Positions 21,479 through 29,927 are shown, counted from the first letter of the stretch. The stretch: 35,578 nt of DNA from Streptomyces muensis (GCF_021474425.1 NZ_JAKEIP010000069.1:1-35578); one strand, 5' to 3'. Notes: a model not told the origin generated them from the letters alone. A program made the numbers and translations.

Positions 21479-23641
21479 TCAGCTGTCGCTCTTGGGCTGC
21501 GTCAGGTCGTAGAACGTCGTGCCGTCGACCGTCACCGACTCGAAGTTCTCCTGGACCCAGGAGCTGATCTGCGAGGAGGTGCCGTCGCTGCTGCCGCCCA
21601 TGCCGCCGCCGCTGCCGCTCGCGATGAAGTAGTGGATCTCTCCGTCCGCCACGTACTTCTTGAACTCGGCCAGCGTCGGGGACGGGTCGGTGCCGTTGAA
21701 GCCGCCGATCGCCATCACCGGGTCGCCGGTGGAGAGCTGGTAGCTCGCGGCGTTCTGGGCGCCGATGGCGGCGGCCGCCCAGGTGTAGTCCGAGGCGTTC
21801 TTCTCCAGGAGCGCCTTGGCCTCGTCGCTGACGCTGGCGCCGTTGAGCAGACCGCCCATGCCGCCACCGCCGCCCATGCCACCGCCGTCGCCGGTCTGAG
21901 CACCGCCGGGCATGCCGCCCTGCTGGTTCTGGCCCTGCTGGTTCTGGCCCTGCTGGCCTGGCATTCCGCCGCCCGGGAAGCCGTTGCCGTTCTGCTGCCC
22001 CTGGCCCTGCTGGTTCTGCTGGCCCTGCTGGTTCTGGCCGGGCATGCCGCCCCCGCCACCGGGGCCGCCACCCCGACCGCCCGCGACCGAAGGGCCGGCC
22101 GTGACGATCGAGCCGGTGTGGCCCTCGTTCACCGTGGTGAGGGTGTACGCGGCCGGGCCGGCCAGCGCGGCGGCGAGGCCCAGGCCCACGACGCCCAGGG
22201 CCAGTCGACGGCCGAGCCTGCTCACGAAGATCAGGCCCAGCGCCGCCGCCAGACCGCCGACCAGGACGACCCACTTCAGCCAGGGCAGATAGTCGGAGGA
22301 GCGGTTGAGCAGGACGTAACCCCAGACCGCGGTGGCCGTCATCGCGGCCGCGAGGCTCAGCGACGCCCAGGCCTTGTCGCGCTTGTCCCAGAGCAGCGCC
22401 GCGCCCATGCCGATCAGCGGGGCGATGTAGGGGGCGAGGGCGACGGTGTAGTACTCGTGGAAGATGCCCTGCATATAGCTGAAGACCAGCATGGTCGTGA
22501 TCAGCGCGCCGCCCCAGACGAGGAACGAACCGCGGGTCACCGACGTACGGCGGGCTTTGCGCGTGGCCCCCAGGGCCGCGATCAGCAGGATCAGCGCGGC
22601 CGGGATCAGCCAGGAGATCTGGCCGCCGATGGAGGAGCCGAACAGCCGGTCCCAGCCGGTCTCGCCCCAGTTGCCGCCGCCGTTTCCGCCACCGCCGCCA
22701 CCGCCGACGCTGCCGGTCTCCTCGCCGTTGAGCCGGCCGAGGCCGTTGTAGCCGAACGTCAGTTCAAGGAAGGAGTTGTTCTGGGAGCCGCCGATGTAGG
22801 GGCGGGAGGAGGCGGGCCACAGTTCGACGATCGCGACCCACCAGCCGCCGGAGACGACGATCGCGGCGAGGCCCGCGGCCAGCTGACCGACGCGCTTCTT
22901 CACCGACACCGGCGCGCAGACCGCGTACACGACCGCGAGGGGCGGCAGGATCAGGAAGGCCTGGAGGGTCTTGGCGAGGAACGCGAAGCCGATGGCGACG
23001 CCGGCCCACACCAGCCACCTGGTACGGCCGTCCTCCAGACCCCGGATGACGAAGTAGCAGGCCACGGCCATCAGCAGGGCGAGCATCGCGTCCGGGTTGT
23101 TGAACCGGAACATCAGCGCCGCGACGGGCGTCAGGGCGAGCACCGCGCCCGAGATCAGACCGGCGGCAGGGCTGAAGCGACGACGTACGGCCGCGTAGAC
23201 CACGGCCACTGTGCCGACGCCCATGAGGACCTCGGGGAGCAGGATCGCGAACGAGCTGAGGCCGAAGAGGCGGACCGACAGGGCCATCGGCCACAGGGAG
23301 GCCGGGGGCTTGTCGACGGTGATGGCGTTCGCCGCGTCCAGCGAGCCGAAGAAGAAGGCCTTCCAGGACTGGCTGCCGGCCTGGACGGCCGCCGAGTAGA
23401 AGGAGTTGGCGTAGCCGGAGGCGCTCAGGTTGTAGAGGTAGAGGAGGAGCGTGGCGAGCAGGAGGCCGAGGAAGGCCGGGCGGGCCCAGCGGGGGTCCTC
23501 GGGGCGGCCGCGCCACAGCCGCCGTACGACGGGCTGCTTGGGTTCACCGGAGTCGGGGGCCGGGGGAGGCGCCCAGGTGGCGGGGCCACCCGCGTCTCTG
23601 CCGTACGTCTCGTGGGTCTGCTGGTCGTAATGGATCGTCAT
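21479..23641 (-). CDS. GT39-type membrane glycosyltransferase (ArnT/PMT-like)
   Basis: A 720-residue polytopic protein. After a Pro-rich cytoplasmic N-terminus the first large outer loop (residues about 73-113) contains NSFYSAAVQAGSQSWKAFFFGSLDAANAITVDKPP with the catalytic Asp110 of the DKPP motif. PMT_2 family enzymes transfer sugars from polyprenyl-phosphate carriers on the outer membrane face. About ten more helices follow, then a Gly/Gln/Met-rich linker (residues about 520-598) and a soluble C-terminal domain (about 600-720). Its ATG overlaps the stop of the GT2-GtrA gene (ATGA), so translation is coupled; that neighbour could make the lipid-linked sugar it uses. Confidence 0.9.
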   Translation of the reverse strand: MTIHYDQQTHETYGRDAGGPATWAPPPAPDSGEPKQPVVRRLWRGRPEDPRWARPAFLGLLLATLLLYLYNLSASGYANSFYSAAVQAGSQSWKAFFFGSLDAANAITVDKPPASLWPMALSVRLFGLSSFAILLPEVLMGVGTVAVVYAAVRRRFSPAAGLISGAVLALTPVAALMFRFNNPDAMLALLMAVACYFVIRGLEDGRTRWLVWAGVAIGFAFLAKTLQAFLILPPLAVVYAVCAPVSVKKRVGQLAAGLAAIVVSGGWWVAIVELWPASSRPYIGGSQNNSFLELTFGYNGLGRLNGEETGSVGGGGGGGNGGGNWGETGWDRLFGSSIGGQISWLIPAALILLIAALGATRKARRTSVTRGSFLVWGGALITTMLVFSYMQGIFHEYYTVALAPYIAPLIGMGAALLWDKRDKAWASLSLAAAMTATAVWGYVLLNRSSDYLPWLKWVVLVGGLAAALGLIFVSRLGRRLALGVVGLGLAAALAGPAAYTLTTVNEGHTGSIVTAGPSVAGGRGGGPGGGGGMPGQNQQGQQNQQGQGQQNGNGFPGGGMPGQQGQNQQGQNQQGGMPGGAQTGDGGGMGGGGGMGGLLNGASVSDEAKALLEKNASDYTWAAAAIGAQNAASYQLSTGDPVMAIGGFNGTDPSPTLAEFKKYVADGEIHYFIASGSGGGMGGSSDGTSSQISSWVQENFESVTVDGTTFYDLTQPKSDS

Positions 23642-25071
23642 CGGTAGTCCCTGGAGTCGGTGTCGTTCGGGCGCACCGGCTGCAGTTGCAGCGTGGCGTC
23701 CCGCCAAGTGCCGTCCGCGGCTTCACCGGCGCGGAACCGATCGGTGTCGTACGTGGGGTGGGGCGGGCGGAGCGGCAACGGGCCGTAGCTCGGAGGGGTG
23801 TGCGAGACGACGACCGTCGAGCCGGTGTCGTCGTGACGGTCGGGGAACACCCACGCCCGGAAGAGCAGGAAGCGCAGCACGGTCGCCGCGAGGTTGGCGG
23901 CGATGAGGACCGCGAGTTCGGTGGAGTGCGCGGGGTCGCTGCTGGCCGCGTTCAGGGCGGCGAGCGAACCGCTGGTCAGCGCGAGGCCGATGCCGAAGAC
24001 GACCAGGCCCTGCGCCTGGTGCCGTACGGCGCCGCCGCGGCCGCGCACTCCGAAGGTGAGGCGCCGGTTGGCGGCCGTGTTGGCGACGGCGGAGACCAGC
24101 AGGGCGAGCGCGTTGGCGACCTGGGAGCCGGTGAAGACCCGGAAGCCGCTGTACAGCAGCAGATAGAACAGGGTGGACAGGGCGCCGACGACGCAGAAGC
24201 CGAGGAGCTGGCGGGCCAGGCCCTTGGGTACGTCCTTGATCTCGCGGTCGCGCGGGTCGTCACCGAAGGGCCGGGCGAGCCGGTCCAGCGGCAGCGAACC
24301 GGTGGCCAGGGCCCTGCCGACCCGCCACACGCCCTTGAGGTCGTCGGTCGCCGTCTTCACGATGTGGACGGTGGAGTCCGGGTCGTCGACCCAGTCGACC
24401 GGCACCTCGTGGATCCGCAGCCCGGCCCGCTCGGCGAGCACCAGCATCTCCGTGTCGAAGAACCAGCCGGTGTCCTCGACCAGCGGCAGCAGCACCTGCG
24501 CGACATCGCGCCGGATGGCCTTGAAGCCGCACTGCGCGTCCGAGAAACGGGCCTGGAGCGAGCCGCGCAGGATGAGGTTGTAGGCCCGGCTGATGAACTC
24601 CCGCTTCGGACCGCGTACGACGCGGGAGGAGCGGGCGAGCCGGGAGCCGATCGCCAGGTCGGAGTGGCCCGAGATCAGCGGGGCCACCAGCGGCAGCAGG
24701 GCGTTGAGGTCGGTGGACAGGTCCACGTCCATGTAGGCGAGGATCGGCGCGTCCGAGGCGGACCAGACGGTCCGCAGCGCCCGGCCGCGGCCCTTCTGCT
24801 CCAGCCGGAAGGACCGGACCTCAGGGAGCTCCGCCTCCAGCCGCCGCGACACCTGGGGGGTGGTGTCGGTCGACGCGTTGTCCGCGATGGTGATGCGGAA
24901 CGCGTACGGGAACGTGCGCTTGAGGTGCTGGTGCAGTCTCAGCACACACGGCTGGAGGTCCTTCTCCTCGTTGTAGACGGGGATCACTACGTCCAGGACA
25001 GGCGTACCGGCGTCGCCGGCCGGGAGGTGCTCCCGCGCCGGCAGGGTGCCGGGAGAAGAGTCGGTTCGCAT
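23638..25071 (-). CDS. GT2 glycosyltransferase fused to a GtrA domain (polyprenyl-phosphate glycosyltransferase-like)
   Basis: A 477-residue bifunctional protein. Residues about 26-250 are a GT2 domain resembling dolichyl/polyprenyl-phosphate mannosyl- or glucosyltransferase: VVIPVYNEEKDL at 28-39, the metal-binding DVD at 115-117, QCGFKAIRRDV at 180-190 and DTGWFFDTEMLVLAERAG. Residues about 285-415 form a four-helix GtrA domain, thought to flip lipid-linked sugars. It therefore probably makes and presents polyprenyl-phosphate sugar to the GT39 enzyme encoded next. The start at 25071 is 14 nt after the kinase stop codon; 109 upstream in-frame codons belong to kinase antisense-frame noise. 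Confidence 0.9.
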   Translation of the reverse strand: MRTDSSPGTLPAREHLPAGDAGTPVLDVVIPVYNEEKDLQPCVLRLHQHLKRTFPYAFRITIADNASTDTTPQVSRRLEAELPEVRSFRLEQKGRGRALRTVWSASDAPILAYMDVDLSTDLNALLPLVAPLISGHSDLAIGSRLARSSRVVRGPKREFISRAYNLILRGSLQARFSDAQCGFKAIRRDVAQVLLPLVEDTGWFFDTEMLVLAERAGLRIHEVPVDWVDDPDSTVHIVKTATDDLKGVWRVGRALATGSLPLDRLARPFGDDPRDREIKDVPKGLARQLLGFCVVGALSTLFYLLLYSGFRVFTGSQVANALALLVSAVANTAANRRLTFGVRGRGGAVRHQAQGLVVFGIGLALTSGSLAALNAASSDPAHSTELAVLIAANLAATVLRFLLFRAWVFPDRHDDTGSTVVVSHTPPSYGPLPLRPPHPTYDTDRFRAGEAADGTWRDATLQLQPVRPNDTDSRDYR

Positions 25072-25085
25072 GGAACCGACTTTCG

Positions 25086-26720
25086 TCAGGCGCCCTGTTC
25101 CGCCGATGTGGTGACGCTGTGCTGTGCCTGTGAGTGCTGTTGCCAGCTCATTTCCGGGCTCGGCGGGGTCGGCAGCGCAGGCAGGTGCACGGTGAACACG
25201 GTGCGCCCCGGCACGCTGTCGACGGTCACCGCGCCTTCGTGTGCCGTCGCCACGGCCTGCACGATCGCGAGGCCGAGGCCGGTCGAGCCGGAGGCACGGG
25301 AGCGCGAGGAGTCGCCGCGCGCGAACCGTTCGAAGACATGCGGAAGCAGATCGGCCGGGATCCCTTGCCCGTTGTCCTCGACGTCCACGCACATCCACGG
25401 TCCGCGCCGCTGCACACGCGCGGTGACGGTGGTCCCGGGCGGGGTGTGGTTGCGAGCATTGCCGAGCAGGTTGACCAGCACCTGTTGCAGCCGGGCCGCG
25501 TCCGCCGACACGAGCGCGGGCTCATCCGGCAGATCGAGCCGCCAGTTGTGGTCCATGCCGGCCGCGCGGGCGTCGCTGATGGTGTCGACGACCAGCGGTA
25601 CGAGGTCGGTCTGCTCGAACTGGAGCGGCCGTCCGGCGTCGAGCCGCGCGAGCAGCAGCAGATCCTCGACGAGGAGGGTCATCCGCCCGGCCTCGGACTC
25701 GATACGCCCAAGGGCGTGCTTGGTGTCCGGCCCGACGTCCTCTCTCCCCCGTCTGGTCAGCTCGGCGTACCCCCGGATGGAGGCGAGCGGCGTACGCAGC
25801 TCATGGCTGGCGTCGGCCACGAACTGCCGTACCCGCATCTCGCTCTGCTGCCGCGAGTGCAGGGCGGCGTGGACATGGTCCAGCATCCGGTTGAGCGCCG
25901 CCCCGACCTGCCCGACCTCGGTGTGCGGGTCGGTCTCGGACTCGGGTACACGCTCGCTGAGGTTCACCTCGCCGGTGTGGAGGGGGAGTTCGGAGACTCG
26001 GGTGGCGGTGGCGGCTACTCGGCGGAGGGGGCGGGTGGCCAGGCCTACGAGGACGGAACCGGCGATGCCCGCGGCCACCAGGCCGGCGCCGGTGACGCTG
26101 ACCTCGATGAGGATGAGGGTGTTGAGGGTCTCGGAGACGTCGGTGGTCGGCAGCGCCACGTAGTACGCGCCGTTGAGGCCCTCGCGGTACTCCACGCGGT
26201 AGTCGCCGAGCCCCGTGATGGTCACGGTGTGGGCGTCGCCGTCCTTGGAGACGGCGTTCAGCTCGGCCATCTGCGTCTCGCTCAGCGCGTACGGCGTGGC
26301 GTCCGTGACGCCGTTGTCGTCCGTCGAGGCCTTGCTGAACATGCCCTCGGTGATCTCGCCGCCCACGACGTGCGCCGCGATCGTGCCGATCATCTGCTGC
26401 GGCCCCTTGGTGACGAACTCCGAGAGGTCGGGCACCCTGGGCAGCTTCTTCTCCGGGTCGTCCTCGGGCTTGGGCTGCGCGCCGGCCGGGGGCTCGGGGC
26501 CGGCGCCCGCCGCACGTCCCACCACCTCGCTGAGCTGGCTGTCCAGTTGCTCGTACAGGCGCGAGTGCATCGCGATCGTGGTCACCGTCCCGATGACGGC
26601 ACACACCACCGCGACCAACGTCACCGCGGAGACGACGAGCCGCGTGCGCAGCGTCCGTGGCTTCCGAAATCGTCTCTGCTTCTTCTGCCGCTGCGCACCC
26701 GTCCGCCGTCGCCCACTCAT
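25086..26720 (-). CDS. HAMP-type sensor histidine kinase
   Basis: A 544-residue membrane kinase. TM1 at about residues 27-50, an extracytoplasmic sensor of about 150 residues, TM2 at about 203-226, then a HAMP linker (ATRPLRRVAATATRVSELPL), the dimerisation domain with His306 (SHELRTPLASIRGYAEL), N box (NLLGNARNH), G1 (VEDNGQGIP) and G2 (GLGLAIVQAVA). The sensor has a charged, Pro-rich segment and no recognised ligand fold. ATG at 26720 overlaps the stop codon of the response regulator (ATGA). It resembles TrcS-type kinases. Confidence 0.93.
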   Translation of the reverse strand: MSGRRRTGAQRQKKQRRFRKPRTLRTRLVVSAVTLVAVVCAVIGTVTTIAMHSRLYEQLDSQLSEVVGRAAGAGPEPPAGAQPKPEDDPEKKLPRVPDLSEFVTKGPQQMIGTIAAHVVGGEITEGMFSKASTDDNGVTDATPYALSETQMAELNAVSKDGDAHTVTITGLGDYRVEYREGLNGAYYVALPTTDVSETLNTLILIEVSVTGAGLVAAGIAGSVLVGLATRPLRRVAATATRVSELPLHTGEVNLSERVPESETDPHTEVGQVGAALNRMLDHVHAALHSRQQSEMRVRQFVADASHELRTPLASIRGYAELTRRGREDVGPDTKHALGRIESEAGRMTLLVEDLLLLARLDAGRPLQFEQTDLVPLVVDTISDARAAGMDHNWRLDLPDEPALVSADAARLQQVLVNLLGNARNHTPPGTTVTARVQRRGPWMCVDVEDNGQGIPADLLPHVFERFARGDSSRSRASGSTGLGLAIVQAVATAHEGAVTVDSVPGRTVFTVHLPALPTPPSPEMSWQQHSQAQHSVTTSAEQGA

Positions 26721-27457
26721 GACGCCGCGGGCTTGATCAGGTAACCGGCACCACGCCGGGTGTGAATCATCGGCTCCCGCCCGGCGTCGATCTTCCGACG
26801 CAGATAGGAGATGTACAGCTCGACGACGTTGGCCTGGCCGCCGAAGTCGTACGACCACACCCGGTCGAGTATCTGGGCCTTGCTCAGCACGCGCCGCGGA
26901 TTACGCATCAGGAACCGCAGCAGCTCGAACTCGGTGGCGGTGAGGTGGATGTTCTCCCCGGCCCGCGACACCTCGTGGCTGTCCTCGTCGAGGGTGAGGT
27001 CCCCCACGACCAGCATGGAGTCGGACCGCCGGTCGGCGGCCCCGGACCGCCGGATGAGCCCACGCAGCCGCGCGACGACTTCTTCGAGCGAGAACGGCTT
27101 GGTGACGTAGTCGTCCCCACCGGCGGTGAGCCCGGCGATACGGTCTTCCACCGCATCCTTGGCCGTCAGGAACAGCACCGGCACGTCCGGCAGTTCGCGC
27201 CGCAACCGCCCGAGGACGGCCAGCCCGTCCATGTCCGGCAGCATCATGTCCAGGACGACGGCGTCGGGCCGGAACTCCCGCGCGGTCTGGACGGCACCCG
27301 TGCCGTCCCCCGCACTCCGGATCTGCCAGCCCTCATAGCGCAGGGCCATCGACAGAAGTTCGGTGATCGACAACTCGTCGTCCACCACAAGCACTCGGAC
27401 GGGGCTCCCGTCCGGCCTCAGCAGTTCGGTGCGCCCCTGGGGCGAGGTCGTGGTCAT
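26717..27457 (-). CDS. OmpR-family response regulator
   Basis: A 246-residue regulator. The receiver domain has the acidic pair Asp26-Asp27, phospho-acceptor Asp70 (VVLDMMLPDMDG) and the conserved Lys in YVTKPFSLEE. A winged-helix domain follows (LTATEFELLRFLMRNPRRVLSKAQILDRVWSYDFGGQANVVELYISYLRRKID...IHTRRGAGYLI). It resembles TrcR-type regulators. Start at 27457 (MTTTSPQGRTELL); a longer in-frame start at 27526 runs through the promoter repeats and is unlikely. First gene of a probable operon with its kinase and two glycosyltransferases. Confidence 0.94.
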   Translation of the reverse strand: MTTTSPQGRTELLRPDGSPVRVLVVDDELSITELLSMALRYEGWQIRSAGDGTGAVQTAREFRPDAVVLDMMLPDMDGLAVLGRLRRELPDVPVLFLTAKDAVEDRIAGLTAGGDDYVTKPFSLEEVVARLRGLIRRSGAADRRSDSMLVVGDLTLDEDSHEVSRAGENIHLTATEFELLRFLMRNPRRVLSKAQILDRVWSYDFGGQANVVELYISYLRRKIDAGREPMIHTRRGAGYLIKPAAS

Positions 27458-27480
27458 GCTGGACACCCTGTCGGGGGCGT

Positions 27481-27539
27481 CTGAGAACGCGCTTTCTGGA
27501 ACCTGTGATTTTCCTGAGAAACGCACAGGGGGTTCTCAG
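27481..27539 (-). promoter_or_regulatory. CTGAGAA repeats upstream of the two-component operon
   Basis: CTGAGAA at 27481-27487 and 27514-27520 (33 bp apart, three helical turns) and the inverted form TTCTCAG at 27533-27539. Such spacing suits dimers of an OmpR-type regulator, so autoregulation is likely. Confidence 0.5.
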
Positions 27540-28084
27540 GGGGTGCTTGGGAAGTTCTTGGCCGGGGGCACATTGGCGAGGTTGGTGGTGCCGAGCTTGC
27601 TGCTCGGGTTGGGTTCGGGGATGCGGGCGAGGGCGTTGATCGCCTTGACGAGGGGTTTCACCGCGTCGCCGTCGCGGGCACGGAGTCGTTCGAGGCCTTC
27701 GGAGGCCGCCCGCGTTGCCCAGGTGATCGTGTAGCTCAACAGGCTTCGCCCCTGGTGACGATGGCGTCGATCTCGGCCTGGCTGGACGTCGGACCGGCGA
27801 CGGCCAGCGAGAACAGAGAACACCGCCACGTCGGCGAAGTCGATCGCCTGCTCGCGCGCGTCCGCGTCAGGGGCGGCGTCGGCCAGCGCCTGCGTCCACC
27901 AGTGGTTGAGGAACGCTTCGAAACCACCGGAGTCCGCCAGGGCGCCCAGCTCTGTATAGAAATCGGCGCGGTGATCGAGCCGCAGCGCCGCCCCGATGCC
28001 GTCGACCGTGCGCTGGACGACGTTGCCCGTGAACCCGGTGGCCTCCTGAGCCTCGGCCACCACCTTCCGCCACGCGCCTGCCAT
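27536..28084 (-). CDS. Unrecognised protein with an internally frameshifted segment
   Basis: A 182-residue frame. The N-terminal part (MAGAWRKVVAEAQEATGFTGNVVQRTVDGIGAALRLDHRADFYTELGALADSGGFEAFLNHWWTQALADAA...DFADVAVFS) and the C-terminal part (LLSYTITWATRAASEGLERLRARDGDAVKPLVKAINALARIPEPNPSSKLGTTNL) look like normal protein. Between them the frame reads VLAGRRRSDVQPGRDRRHRHQGRS, whereas the neighbouring frame reads SLAVAGPTSSQAEIDAIVTRGEA. A 7-bp duplication near 27814-27820 and a 1-bp loss near 27741-27746 explain this and restore the frame. Family not recognised. It lies 64 nt downstream of the ATPase gene on the same strand. Confidence 0.6.
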   Translation of the reverse strand: MAGAWRKVVAEAQEATGFTGNVVQRTVDGIGAALRLDHRADFYTELGALADSGGFEAFLNHWWTQALADAAPDADAREQAIDFADVAVFSVLAGRRRSDVQPGRDRRHRHQGRSLLSYTITWATRAASEGLERLRARDGDAVKPLVKAINALARIPEPNPSSKLGTTNLANVPPAKNFPSTP

Positions 28085-28148
28085 GTGCGTCTCCCTTCGC
28101 CGTGCGGCCAAGGTACCCGCGCGGCACCTCCTGAGACGGCTCAGCACG

Positions 28149-28598
28149 CTACGCATCGAGGCTCCCCGAGACGTCCAGTTCCGCCCAGACGGTCTTGCCC
28201 ACGGTGAGCTTCTCGACCGCCCACCGATCGGCGTACGTACGGATGAGAAGGAGACCGCGGCCGAACTGGTCGCCGGGGTCGGCGGTACGGATGCCCGGGA
28301 GCCGTTCGCCTCGCGGATCAGTGACGGCGACCCGGATCGCCCGGCCGGTGAGGGACGTCTCGACGCGGAACAGACGGTCCCGGAGGCAGCCGTGCAGTAA
28401 GGCGTTCGTGCACAACTCGCTTGCCAGTAGGGCCAGGTCACCGGCGAGGCCAGGATGACCCCAGTTGACGGCGAGTTGGGCGACGTGTCGGCGGGCGAGG
28501 GGGATGTTGCGGGGGTACGGGGTGTAGCTGACGGTGTCGTAGCGGTCGTAGGCCTTGGCTTTGACCTTGGGGTTTACGGGAGGGCAGGAGTCCGTCAC
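28149..28598 (-). CDS. Anti-sigma-type ATP-binding protein (HATPase_c_2)
   Basis: A 149-residue GHKL-fold protein of the RsbW/SpoIIAB-like group common in Streptomyces. It shows YTPYPRNIPLARRHVAQLAVNWG, the N box LLASELCTNALLHG, the G1 region VAVTDPRGERLP and the G2 region FGRGLLLIRTYADRWAVE. Such proteins bind sigma factors or anti-sigma antagonists and often accompany DUF397/DUF5753 pairs. GTG at 28598 is preceded by GGAGG. Divergent from the helix-turn-helix gene. Confidence 0.9.
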   Translation of the reverse strand: MTDSCPPVNPKVKAKAYDRYDTVSYTPYPRNIPLARRHVAQLAVNWGHPGLAGDLALLASELCTNALLHGCLRDRLFRVETSLTGRAIRVAVTDPRGERLPGIRTADPGDQFGRGLLLIRTYADRWAVEKLTVGKTVWAELDVSGSLDA

Positions 28599-28703
28599 GG
28601 GGTCCTCCGGTGGTGGGGCGAGGTGAGGTTGGGGTGGCTCCGCCGTGCGGGCAGCACGGTGCGCTTCCGCCAACCACTTCGCTGAGTTGCCGCTTGAGCA
28701 CCG

Positions 28704-28733
28704 AACGTAGCGAAGATCCAGTCCACCACGCAA
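28704..28733 (-). promoter_or_regulatory. Promoter of the ATPase gene
   Basis: On the minus strand TTGCGT (28733-28728) and TACGTT (28709-28704) are spaced 18 bp, about 100 nt before the GTG at 28598. Confidence 0.45.
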
Positions 28734-28764
28734 GCAGTCTGGAGGAAATATGTCTTCACTTCAG

Positions 28765-28794
28765 TTGCAGTCCTCTCGCGCGGGACGGCAGACT
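28765..28794 (+). promoter_or_regulatory. Possible promoter of the helix-turn-helix gene
   Basis: TTGCAG (28765-28770) and CAGACT (28789-28794) with 18-bp spacing; the -10 is weak. Confidence 0.3.
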
Positions 28795-28820
28795 GACGGC
28801 GGATCAAGGAGGTAACAGGC

Positions 28821-29702
28821 GTGGCAGCAGACGAGTTCAGACGTGGAGGCAGCGTCTCCACAGTGCTCGCACGCAAGTTGGGAGGCGAGTTGCTGCGCCT
28901 GCGGGAGAAGGCCGGCCTGACTCAGCCCCAGGCCGCGGAGGCGCTGTCGGCGACGGCGCCGAAGGTCGCGAAGATGGAGCGTGGATGGGTCCCGCTCCGC
29001 GACCCGGACATCCGTGTGCTGTGCGACCTGTACGGCACAACAGATCCAGAAGTCGTGGGACGGCTACTGAAGCTCGCTCGCACGGACCGCGAGCGCCGTA
29101 AGGCCAAGGGGTGGTGGAACCAATACCCCGGGCTCCACTCGCTCGTGGAGTATGTGGCCCTTGAGGACATCGCGACCAACGTCCGGACGTGGCAGTCGGC
29201 CATCATCCCCGGCCTGCTGCAGACCGCGGACTACGCCCGGGCACTGGCTGTCGGCAACGGCTCTTGGGAAGACCCGGACGAGATCGAACCGTTCGTCGAG
29301 TCCCGGATGACGCGGCAGGGTCGTCTGAAGGCCGAGAACCCATTGGAGCTGTGGGCTGTCGTTCACGAAGGGGCACTTCGCCAACTTGTTGGTGGGCGTG
29401 AGGTCATGCACGCCCAACTCAGCCACCTGGTCGACGTGTCGCGGCAGCCGAACGTGAAGCTCCAGGTGTTGCCGTTCCTGGCCGGTGCTCACCCAGGTAT
29501 GACGAGCGCCTTCACCATCGTGTCGTTCGCGGAACCCGGCGCGATGGACGTGGTCTACATGGACACAAGCTCATCTACCCTGTGGCTGGAGAGCGAGGAG
29601 GACGCGGTTCGGCACAACAACACGTTCGAGCGGATCGCCCGTGGTGGGCTTGCTCCTCGCGATTCCACCGCCCTGATCGAACGCATCCGCAAGGAGCTGT
29701 GA
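28821..29702 (+). CDS. Helix-turn-helix regulator with DUF5753 (WhiJ/Scr1-type)
   Basis: A 293-residue protein: XRE helix-turn-helix at about residues 12-70 (LGGELLRLREKAGLTQPQAAEALSATAPKVAKMERG), then DUF5753 from about residue 105 (YVALEDIATNVRTWQSAIIPGLLQTADYARALAVGN... LWAVVHEGALRQLVGGREVMHAQLSHLVDVSRQPNVKLQVLPFLAGAHPGMTSAFTIVSF). Streptomyces carry many such genes paired with DUF397 proteins and HATPase genes, some controlling development. AAGGAGGT at 28807-28814 precedes GTG 28821. Its stop overlaps a GTG just upstream of the DUF397 gene. Confidence 0.93.
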   Translation: MAADEFRRGGSVSTVLARKLGGELLRLREKAGLTQPQAAEALSATAPKVAKMERGWVPLRDPDIRVLCDLYGTTDPEVVGRLLKLARTDRERRKAKGWWNQYPGLHSLVEYVALEDIATNVRTWQSAIIPGLLQTADYARALAVGNGSWEDPDEIEPFVESRMTRQGRLKAENPLELWAVVHEGALRQLVGGREVMHAQLSHLVDVSRQPNVKLQVLPFLAGAHPGMTSAFTIVSFAEPGAMDVVYMDTSSSTLWLESEEDAVRHNNTFERIARGGLAPRDSTALIERIRKEL

Positions 29703-29704
29703 CC

Positions 29705-29893
29705 GTGCCGCACTTCGAGTTCGTCAAGTCCAGCTACAGCGGCGGCAACGCCGGTCAGGAGTGCGTCGAAGTCGCCCGCAACATCCCCGGCACCATCGCC
29801 GTCCGCGACTCCAAGACCGCGGACGGGCCGATGCTCCGGATAACACCGAAAACCTGGACAACCTTCCTCAAGGACGCTCTCGGACCGCGATAG
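29705..29893 (+). CDS. DUF397 small protein
   Basis: A 62-residue protein with the DUF397 signature FVKSSYSGGNAGQECVEVARNIPGTIAVRDSKTADGPMLRITPKTWTTFLKDA. It is the usual partner of the preceding DUF5753 regulator and probably an antagonist or adaptor for it. GTG 29705 was chosen because AAGGAG (29691-29696) is 8 nt upstream; the GTG at 29699, overlapping the previous stop, is too close. Confidence 0.93.
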   Translation: MPHFEFVKSSYSGGNAGQECVEVARNIPGTIAVRDSKTADGPMLRITPKTWTTFLKDALGPR

Positions 29894-29927
29894 GAAGATC
29901 TGCTACGCCTGACTGACTGCAAGGAAG

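Noticed and set aside
21900..22060. Regularly spaced short repeats resembling a CRISPR array
   Set aside because: They are codon repeats of the Gly/Gln/Met linker in frame with GT39; no unique spacers and no cas genes.
21464..23647. 727-codon open frame on the plus strand
   Set aside because: Antisense shadow of the GT39 gene, low-complexity product, no ribosome site.
23686..26163. 825-codon open frame on the plus strand
   Set aside because: Antisense to the GT2-GtrA and kinase genes, whose motifs are intact; product has no recognisable domain.
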